In this document: positions 58,456 through 64,000 of the stretch, in pieces | Position numbering within the stretch: position 1 is the first letter of the stretch | Layout: the number at the start of each line of letters is the position of its first letter | Source of the DNA: Shinella zoogloeoides | Lineage (GTDB): Bacteria; Pseudomonadota; Alphaproteobacteria; Rhizobiales; Rhizobiaceae | NCBI RefSeq assembly: GCF_003574625.1 | Contig: NZ_QNUJ01000007.1 | Span: 248,001-312,000, forward strand | Length of the DNA stretch: 64,000 bases | Direction of reading: 5' to 3' | Made by a program: the position numbers and the translations under genes | The notes under the pieces: model-generated | Told to the model about the DNA's origin: nothing | The model's input: the letters and a program-made list of their open reading frames with translations, nothing else | Database searches by the model: none

Positions 58456-59346
58456 ATGGCGAGACTGAAGAAGAAGAACCTGCGCCGCAAGGATGGCGTG
58501 TGGGATCCGTTGGCCGACAGCGCGCAGGACAAGCACCGCGCCGCCGTGGTGCCGCAGACGCCGCAATCGGCAAATCCCGCCTACCGGCTCGCCTATGTCG
58601 ATGACGACTTCCTCTGCCGGGAGGAACTGCGCCCGGTGCGCCTCCAGCTCGAGCTCCTGAAGGTCGAGATGATGCTCGCCGAGCGCGGCATCAAGTCGAC
58701 CGTCGTCATGTTCGGCGGCGCGCGCATTCCCGCCCCCGGCCAGGAGGCCTGGGCGGCGCGCAACGAGACGCAGCGCATGAACCTCGAGGCGGCCTCGGTC
58801 TATTACGAGGAGGCGCGCAAGTTCGCGCGCATGTGCTCGGAAAAGTCGGCCGAGCTCGGCTTCAAGGAATATGTCGTCGTCACCGGCGGCGGGCCGGGCG
58901 TCATGGAGGCGGGCAACCGCGGGGCGACCGATGTCGGCGCTCCCTCGATCGGCCTCAACATCGTGCTGCCGCACGAGCAGGCGCCCAACCCCTATGTCAC
59001 GCCGGAGCTCAGCTTCAACTTCCACTATTTCGCCGTCCGCAAGATGCACTTCCTGCTGCGCGCCAAGGCCGTCACGGTCTTCCCGGGCGGCTTCGGCACG
59101 CTGGACGAGCTGTTCGAGACGGTGACGCTGATGCAGACCGGCCGCATGGCGCTGGTGCCGCTGATCCTCTTCGGCAAGGAATTCTGGCACAAGATCATCG
59201 ATTTCGACGCGCTCGCCGCCTTCGGCACCATCGCGCCCGGCGACGTCGAGCTGATGCAGTTCGTCGAGACGGCGGACGAGGCCTGGGACATCATCGTGAA
59301 GTTCTACGAAAACCTGGAAGCCGAGCCCGCAACGGCCCACGGCTGA
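58456..59346 (+). CDS. LOG-family protein (cytokinin riboside phosphoribohydrolase-like)
   Basis: 296 residues. The LOG core (about 80-270) contains VVMFGGARIPAPG, VTGGGPGVMEAGNRGA and the catalytic PGGFGTLDELFE. It has a basic N-terminus (MARLKKKNLRRKDG) and about 75 residues before the core, longer than minimal LOG proteins of about 190 residues. Such long-form proteins were once called lysine decarboxylases; the likely activity is hydrolysis of nucleoside monophosphates. Divergent from dapD, followed by a strong terminator. Confidence 0.85.
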   Translation: MARLKKKNLRRKDGVWDPLADSAQDKHRAAVVPQTPQSANPAYRLAYVDDDFLCREELRPVRLQLELLKVEMMLAERGIKSTVVMFGGARIPAPGQEAWAARNETQRMNLEAASVYYEEARKFARMCSEKSAELGFKEYVVVTGGGPGVMEAGNRGATDVGAPSIGLNIVLPHEQAPNPYVTPELSFNFHYFAVRKMHFLLRAKAVTVFPGGFGTLDELFETVTLMQTGRMALVPLILFGKEFWHKIIDFDALAAFGTIAPGDVELMQFVETADEAWDIIVKFYENLEAEPATAHG

Positions 59347-59371
59347 CAGGCTGCGCCTGCTTCATGAAAAG

Positions 59372-59397
59372 ACGCCCCGGCAGAACCGGGGCGTTTC
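59372..59397. terminator. Bidirectional terminator between the LOG gene and the EF-hand gene
   Basis: ACGCCCCGG-CAGAA-CCGGGGCGT is a perfect 9-bp stem with TTTC to the right and GAAAAG to the left, suited to both convergent genes. Confidence 0.8.
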
Positions 59398-59421
59398 AGT
59401 CGGACGTGCTGCCGGCAAGGC

Positions 59422-60384
59422 TTACTTGTCGCCGCGCTTGCCCATCTCGTCGAGGGTGATGAAGCCGTCGCCGTTGCGGTCGCGCTTCTTGAACATGGCG
59501 ATGGCGGCGGTTTCCATTTCGGCCTTGGTCAGGGTGCCGTTCTTGTCGGCGTCGGCGCGCTCGAACATATGCATGCCCCTGCGGTCGATGCGGGCTTCGC
59601 GCAGCGCCTTGCGGGCGGCGTCCTTCGCCTCGCCGTCAGTCGCCTTCACCGCGCGGAAAGCCTTGCGGGCATCGCGGAAGGCTTCACGCTTCGCGTCGAT
59701 CTCGGCCTTGGTGACCTCGCCGTTGCCGTCGGTGTCGAGGCGCTGGAAGGTCTGCGTGGCGCGCGCCAGCATCTCGGCCTGCGAGATCTTGCCGTCCTTG
59801 TCGGTGTCGAGCCGGTTCAGCATGCGCTCGGCGCGTTTTCCGCCATCCTTGCCATGATGGCCCTTGCCCTTCTTGCCGGGCCGGGCATCCGCCGTGTCGA
59901 TGGCGCCGTCCTTGTTCGTGTCGCGGCGCTCGAAGGCCTTTTCCGCCACGGCGAGCACTTCGGCCTCGGAGAGCGTGCCGTTCTTGTCGGTGTCGGCCTT
60001 TTCGAACATCCGGCCGGCGCCCGGCAGCATGTAGGGGCCGCCGGCGCGCAACGCCTCGCGGGCCTTCGCCCGGTCCGCCTTGGCGGCGTCGTGAACGGCC
60101 TTGCGGGCGTCCTTGAAGGCCTCGCGGCGTGCCTTGATCTCGTCCTTCGTCACCTGGCCGTTGCCGTCGGCGTCGAAGGCCTTGAAGGCGGCGGAGGCGT
60201 TCGCCTTGAACTCGGCGAGCGAGACCTTGCCGTCCTTGTCGGTGTCGAGACGCTCGATCATCGCGCCATGGTGGTGGCCATGCTTGTGCTTGTGCTTGTC
60301 CTTGGCGGCGAAGGCGGGGGCGGCTGCGCCCGAGAAAATGAGGCTGGCCGCTACGGCGCCGAGAAGAAGTTCCTTTTTAGCCAT
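59422..60384 (-). CDS. Exported protein with eight EF-hand calcium-binding loops
   Basis: 320 residues. Signal peptide AKKELLLGAVAASLIFSGAA is cleaved near AFA-AKD, then comes a His/Lys-rich stretch (KHKHKHGHHHG). Eight canonical EF loops begin at about residues 47, 71, 131, 155, 193, 217, 278 and 302 (DTDKDGKVSLAE, DADGNGQVTKDE, and so on). Spacing shows two copies of one four-EF module (24/60/24 and 24/61/24), linked by KGKGHHGKDGGKR. Likely a periplasmic calcium-binding or buffering protein; role unknown. ATG 60384 follows AAAGGAACG. Confidence 0.85.
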   Translation of the reverse strand: MAKKELLLGAVAASLIFSGAAAPAFAAKDKHKHKHGHHHGAMIERLDTDKDGKVSLAEFKANASAAFKAFDADGNGQVTKDEIKARREAFKDARKAVHDAAKADRAKAREALRAGGPYMLPGAGRMFEKADTDKNGTLSEAEVLAVAEKAFERRDTNKDGAIDTADARPGKKGKGHHGKDGGKRAERMLNRLDTDKDGKISQAEMLARATQTFQRLDTDGNGEVTKAEIDAKREAFRDARKAFRAVKATDGEAKDAARKALREARIDRRGMHMFERADADKNGTLTKAEMETAAIAMFKKRDRNGDGFITLDEMGKRGDK

Positions 60385-60525
60385 GGTCGTTCCTTTCATC
60401 CATCGTCGTCCCTTGAGGGGCAGGATAGGGGGAACGCCGGCCGGCGCCAGTTACAAATTGGTAATTGAACCTTATGACCGGAAAGGGATCTTTCCGTGTC
60501 CGGAAGAAGGCACGCCGGGCGGGCC

Positions 60526-61221
60526 TTAAAGCAACGCGTTGAGGAAGGCCGTCAGGTTCGAGGTCGCATAGTCGATATGCCTGTCCTCGTCCGTGCGCTT
60601 TTCCCAGGCGTCGGTGAACTCGTGGTCGATGTCGCGCGGGGTGAGCAGCACGGTCTTCATGCCGAGCGCCTTCGGCACGACGAGGTTGCGCGGCAGGTCC
60701 TCGAACATCGCCGCATGGCCGGTATCGACCCGGTGCAGCGCCATGAACTTGTCATAGGTCTCGCCGGCCGGCTTGGGCACATATTCCGCCGCCACGATAT
60801 CGAAGACGTCGTCGAAATGGTGGAAGATGCCGAGCGCCCTGGCGGCCATCTCGGCATGCTTCACGCTGCCATTGGTGAAGATGAACTTGCGGCCGGGCAG
60901 CGCCTGGATCGCCTCGCCGAGCGGAAGGTCCGGCGACAGCACGTCGTAATCGATCGCATGCGCCTTTTCGAGGAAATCGGCGGGGTCGATGCGATGATGG
61001 ATCATCAGCCCCTTCAGCGTGGTGCCGTGGTCGAAATAATACTGCTTCTGCAGCGCCCGGGCGTCCTCGCGCGACAGGCCGAGCAGGGCCGACACGTAAG
61101 CCGTCATGTTCTTGTCGATCTGGGCGAAGAGATCGACATGATGCGGATAGAGCGTGTTGTCGAGGTCGAAGACCCAGTCACGCACATGGGAAAAGTCGGC
61201 TTTGTTCGGAAGATCGGTCAT
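60526..61221 (-). CDS. HAD-family pyrimidine 5'-nucleotidase
   Basis: 231 residues. HAD motif I is VFDLDNTLYP (nucleophile Asp), motif II IFTNGSVKH and motif III/IV region VPKPAGETYDKF with FEDLPRNL. YYFDHGTTLKGL is characteristic of the Pyr-5-nucleotidase (SDT1-like) subgroup, which dephosphorylates pyrimidine monophosphates. ATG 61221 (MTDLPNKAD) is family-like; the very long upstream frame is a GC-skew artefact. In rhizobia it is often near argB, here separated by the EamA gene on the other strand. Confidence 0.85.
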   Translation of the reverse strand: MTDLPNKADFSHVRDWVFDLDNTLYPHHVDLFAQIDKNMTAYVSALLGLSREDARALQKQYYFDHGTTLKGLMIHHRIDPADFLEKAHAIDYDVLSPDLPLGEAIQALPGRKFIFTNGSVKHAEMAARALGIFHHFDDVFDIVAAEYVPKPAGETYDKFMALHRVDTGHAAMFEDLPRNLVVPKALGMKTVLLTPRDIDHEFTDAWEKRTDEDRHIDYATSNLTAFLNALL

Positions 61222-61323
61222 GGGCCGTCTTATGGCACGGGTCCGGGGCGAGGGAAACGGAATTTTCCGCGATGGCCCGCGCGGACGATGGATTTGCGGC
61301 AAGCCCCATGCTAGCGGGCTGGC

Positions 61324-62226
61324 ATGGAACTCTGGATCCCCATCACCATCGCCGCCGCCTTCCTGCAGAACCTGCGCTCGGCCCTGCAGAAGCATCTTCA
61401 GGGCTCGCTCGGAACGCGCGGGGCGAGCTTTGTGCGCTTCGGCTACGGCTTTCCGCTGGCGATCCTCTACGTGCTTGTGCTGCGCCTCGCGGTCGGCCTG
61501 CCGTTTCCGGCGCTCAACTGGACCTTCGCCTTCTGGGCGGTGATCGGCGGTCTGGCGCAGATCTTCGCGACCATGCTGCTTGTATACCTGTTTTCGCTGA
61601 GGAACTTCGCCGTCGGCACGGCCTATTCCAAGACGGAGCCGGTGCAGGCGGCGATCTTCGGCTTCGTGCTGCTCGGAGAGCGCATCACCTTCGGCGCGGT
61701 CGTCGCGATCATCGTCGGCGTCGTCGGGGTGATGCTGATCTCGCTTGCCCGCGCGCCGCTCTCCTGGCGCAACATCCTCGCGGCACTGACAAGCCGCACC
61801 GCGCTGATCGGCATCGCCTCGGGCGCGGTCTTCGGCATCTCGGCGGTCGCCTATCGCAGCGCCTCGCTGTCGCTTCAGGGGCCGGGGCCGATCATGGACG
61901 CCGCCGTGACGCTTGCCTGCGTCACGACGTTCCAGACGGCCTTCATGCTGGTCTGGATGGGCTGGAAGGACAAGCGGGAGATCGTCGACGTCCTGAAGAG
62001 CTGGCGCTCGTCCTCGCTGGTCGGTATTGCCGGCGTGCTCGGCTCGGCCTGCTGGTTCACGGCGATGAGCCTCCAGCAGGTCGCCTATGTGCGCGCGCTC
62101 GGCCAGATCGAGCTGGTCTTCACCTTCATGGCGTCGTGGTTCCTGTTCCACGAGCGGGTGAACCGCACGGAGGCGGCCGGATGCCTGCTGATCGTCTGCG
62201 GCATCTTCGGCCTTCTCTTCCTGTAG
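61324..62226 (+). CDS. EamA/DMT-superfamily transporter
   Basis: 300 residues, almost entirely hydrophobic with about ten helices in two EamA repeats (about 5-135 and 150-298). NFAVGTAYSKTEPVQAAIFG and the second-repeat QVAYVRALGQIELVFTFMAS are the paired conserved helices with the Glu usual in this family. Predicted drug/metabolite exporter or permease; substrate unknown. It ends 3 bases before the convergent argB stop. Confidence 0.85.
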   Translation: MELWIPITIAAAFLQNLRSALQKHLQGSLGTRGASFVRFGYGFPLAILYVLVLRLAVGLPFPALNWTFAFWAVIGGLAQIFATMLLVYLFSLRNFAVGTAYSKTEPVQAAIFGFVLLGERITFGAVVAIIVGVVGVMLISLARAPLSWRNILAALTSRTALIGIASGAVFGISAVAYRSASLSLQGPGPIMDAAVTLACVTTFQTAFMLVWMGWKDKREIVDVLKSWRSSSLVGIAGVLGSACWFTAMSLQQVAYVRALGQIELVFTFMASWFLFHERVNRTEAAGCLLIVCGIFGLLFL

Positions 62227-62229
62227 GGC

Positions 62230-63117
62230 TCAGGGCACCAGCAGCGTGCCCGCGCCGTGCTCGGTGAAGAGCTCCAGCAATACCGAATGGGCGGTCTTGC
62301 CGTTGAGGATGACGACGCCCTGCACGCCCGCCTTGATGGCGTCGATGCAGGTCTCGACCTTCGGGATCATGCCGCCGGAGATCGTGCCGTCCTTGATCAG
62401 CGCGCGGGCTTCGGCGACGGAAAGCTCCTTGATGAGCTGGCCGTTGCGGTCGAGCACGCCCGGAACGTCCGTCAGGAAGAGCAGGCGCGTCGCGTTCAGC
62501 GCGCCGGCGATGGCGCCGGCGAAGGTGTCCGCGTTGATGTTGTAGGTATGGCCGTCGCGGCCGGGTGCGACCGGGGCGATGACCGGGATCATCTCGGATT
62601 TGGCGAGCAGGTCGATCAGCGTGCGGTCCACCTCCACCACCTCGCCGACGAAGCCGAGGTCGAGGATGCGCTCGATATTGCTGTCGGGGTCGATGACGGT
62701 CTTCTTGGCCTTTTCGGCGAAGACCATGTTGCCGTCCTTGCCGCACAGGCCGATCGCCCATTCGCCCGTCTGGTTGATGAGCGCGACGATCTCCTTGTTG
62801 ATCGAGCCCGCCAGCACCATCTCGACGATCTCGACGGTCTTCTGGTCGGTGACGCGCAGGCCCCCCTCGAACTTCGATTCGATGCCCATCTTGGTCAGCA
62901 TCGCGCCGATCTGCGGGCCGCCGCCGTGCACGACGATGGGGTTGACGCCGGACTGTTTGAGAAGCGCGATGTCGCTGGCGAAAGCCTTGCCGAGCTCGGC
63001 ATTGCCCATGGCGTGGCCGCCGTATTTGACCACGATGGTCTTGTTCTCGTAGCGCTGCATGTAGGGCAGGGCTTCGGTGAGAAGGCGGGCTTGGTTTTCG
63101 CTTTCGGATAGGGACAT
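62230..63117 (-). CDS. argB: N-acetylglutamate kinase
   Basis: 295 residues, second step of arginine synthesis. Amino-acid-kinase fold with [28 protein letters not shown] and the C-terminal [12 protein letters not shown]. The N-terminal helix ([20 protein letters not shown]) is the one that lets the enzyme form arginine-sensitive hexamers and interact with PII, which GlnD modifies. ATG 63117 is family-like with AGAGG upstream; the frame open to 63246 is not. Confidence 0.96.
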   Translation of the reverse strand: MSLSESENQARLLTEALPYMQRYENKTIVVKYGGHAMGNAELGKAFASDIALLKQSGVNPIVVHGGGPQIGAMLTKMGIESKFEGGLRVTDQKTVEIVEMVLAGSINKEIVALINQTGEWAIGLCGKDGNMVFAEKAKKTVIDPDSNIERILDLGFVGEVVEVDRTLIDLLAKSEMIPVIAPVAPGRDGHTYNINADTFAGAIAGALNATRLLFLTDVPGVLDRNGQLIKELSVAEARALIKDGTISGGMIPKVETCIDAIKAGVQGVVILNGKTAHSVLLELFTEHGAGTLLVP

Positions 63118-63325
63118 GGCGGCCTCTTGGGAATGGGTGGGGGCCTGTTTAACGCATGTTTCGTGACGATGGAATGATCCCCATGGTCGGTGGCGTAAAA
63201 AGCCGATGGGGAATATGATGCGGCTCCGCGCCTGCCCTATAGGCAAAGGCGCATCGGCGTTCCTATATGTGGAAGAGAGGCCAAGTCCTCGCGTCAGTCC
63301 TGGAACCGAGAGAGTGGATGAGCCG

Positions 63326-64000
63326 ATGGCGGCGTCCGACCGAGAGATGAGAGAACCGTGCTGCGATCAGGTGATCGCGGGCGAGTACGTACTCGGGGTC
63401 CTGTCTGACGAAGACCGCCAGAAGGTCGAGGCGCGGCTGATGCGCGACCGCCAGTTCGCCGCCATGGTGAGCCGCTGGGAGGAAAACCTCGCCACCTTCG
63501 GCGACGGCTACGAGCCGCTGCATCTTTCCCCCGGCGCCCGCGCGCCCGTCGAGCAGCATATCCTGACCACCACCCCGTGCGACGCCGTGTTTTCCGGCAA
63601 GGTCTCCGGCGGCTGCTGGCATTCGCTGGCGCTCTGGCGCGCGCTCGCGCTCGCCTCCTTCGCCGTCGCCGCCGGCCTTGCCCTTCTCCTCAGCGCGCTT
63701 CTGGCGCCGCGTCCCGTCAATGGCGGCCGGCTGGTCGCGGGCATGACGGGCGAGAACGCCGCGATGGGGCTGGTCGCCCGCTATGACGATGCGAGCGGCA
63801 CGCTCGCCGTGACGCCCGTCGCCGGTCTCGAAAAGGAAAAGTCGCTGGAACTCTGGCTGACCGAGGCCGGCAAGGCGCCCGTCGCGCTCGGCGTCCTGCC
63901 GCAGACCGGCGAGGGACGGCTGGCGGTGCCGCGCGAAATGCGCAGCCGCATCGTCGAAGGCGCGACGATCTCCGTCAGCGTCGAGCCGTTCGGCGGCTCG
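63326..64000 (+). CDS. Anti-sigma factor, RskA/anti-sigma-K family (3' end outside window)
   Basis: 225 codons to the window edge with no stop. The N-terminal part (about 12-55: [29 protein letters not shown]) is the anti-sigma domain of this family, with a Trp/Glu-rich helix. A membrane helix lies at about 103-126, and the periplasmic RskA domain contains [20 protein letters not shown]. It would sequester an ECF sigma factor. No sigma gene lies upstream (argB is divergent), so the partner is probably downstream or unlinked. ATG 63318 meets a stop after ten codons, so I use 63326. Confidence 0.8.
   Translation, partial: MAASDREMREPCCDQVIAGEYVLGVLSDEDRQKVEARLMRDRQFAAMVSRWEENLATFGDGYEPLHLSPGARAPVEQHILTTTPCDAVFSGKVSGGCWHSLALWRALALASFAVAAGLALLLSALLAPRPVNGGRLVAGMTGENAAMGLVARYDDASGTLAVTPVAGLEKEKSLELWLTEAGKAPVALGVLPQTGEGRLAVPREMRSRIVEGATISVSVEPFGGS

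Overview
The window is a GC-rich, gene-dense stretch of an alphaproteobacterial chromosome, most likely from the Rhizobiaceae (Ensifer/Sinorhizobium, Rhizobium, Shinella or Agrobacterium relatives). The evidence is the order olsB-tme-mutS-glnD-murJ, which as I recall it matches the Sinorhizobium meliloti chromosome, a phoR-pstSCAB-phoU-phoB operon of rhizobial layout, a second ornithine-lipid gene (olsA-like) beside miaB, and short palindromic intergenic repeats of rhizobial type. I see no insertion sequence, prophage, CRISPR array or plasmid functions. Nearly everything is core chromosome.

Layout. 1-10.3 kb: the 3' end of a hybrid sensor kinase, olsB, a malic enzyme on the minus strand (tme), mutS and glnD. 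10.3-16.6 kb: murJ, a small secreted M15-like peptidase, trpS, a UspA protein, an Nfu-type Fe-S protein with a candidate Irr box, then tsaB-rimI-fur. 16.8-26.4 kb: olsA/plsC, then miaB-phoH-ybeY-corC-lnt (RNA modification, ribosome maturation, envelope), a PraR-like XRE regulator, metK and trmB. 26.4-36.6 kb: a small heat-shock protein with a DUF1150 gene, nucleoside hydrolase, glycosyltransferase, pgi, fadD, an AI-2E-family transporter, an FMN reductase, tRNA-Thr(CGT) and a nitronate monooxygenase. 36.6-37.7 kb: a gene-free tract of degenerate tandem repeats. 37.7-47.7 kb: a membrane-anchored unknown, ppk2 and the phosphate regulon. 47.9-64 kb: a chemoreceptor, rbsK, rmuC, def-fmt-truA, the dapD-DUF805-dapE-membrane protein operon, a LOG protein, an eight-EF-hand exported protein, a pyrimidine 5'-nucleotidase, an EamA transporter, argB and the 5' part of an anti-sigma factor.

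Themes. The phosphate block holds a full signalling and uptake circuit (PhoR, PstSCAB, PhoU, PhoB) with a Pho-box-like element ahead of pstS, and ppk2 and an unknown gene alongside. OlsB and OlsA supply phosphorus-free ornithine lipids. Several candidate regulatory elements are visible: a ROSE-like RNA thermometer plus RpoH-type promoter for the small heat-shock gene, an Irr/ICE-like palindrome before the Nfu gene, a TTAA-N7-TTAA CtrA-type box before the PraR-like gene, a palindrome before metK, and a shared 22-bp operator-like element before fadD and the nitronate monooxygenase gene.

Limits. No database search was possible. Names rest on motifs, length and gene order recalled from known rhizobial genomes. 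Start codons were chosen from Shine-Dalgarno spacing and family N-termini. I found no clearly new multi-gene system. The most unexplained DNA is the repeat tract at about 36.73-37.5 kb.
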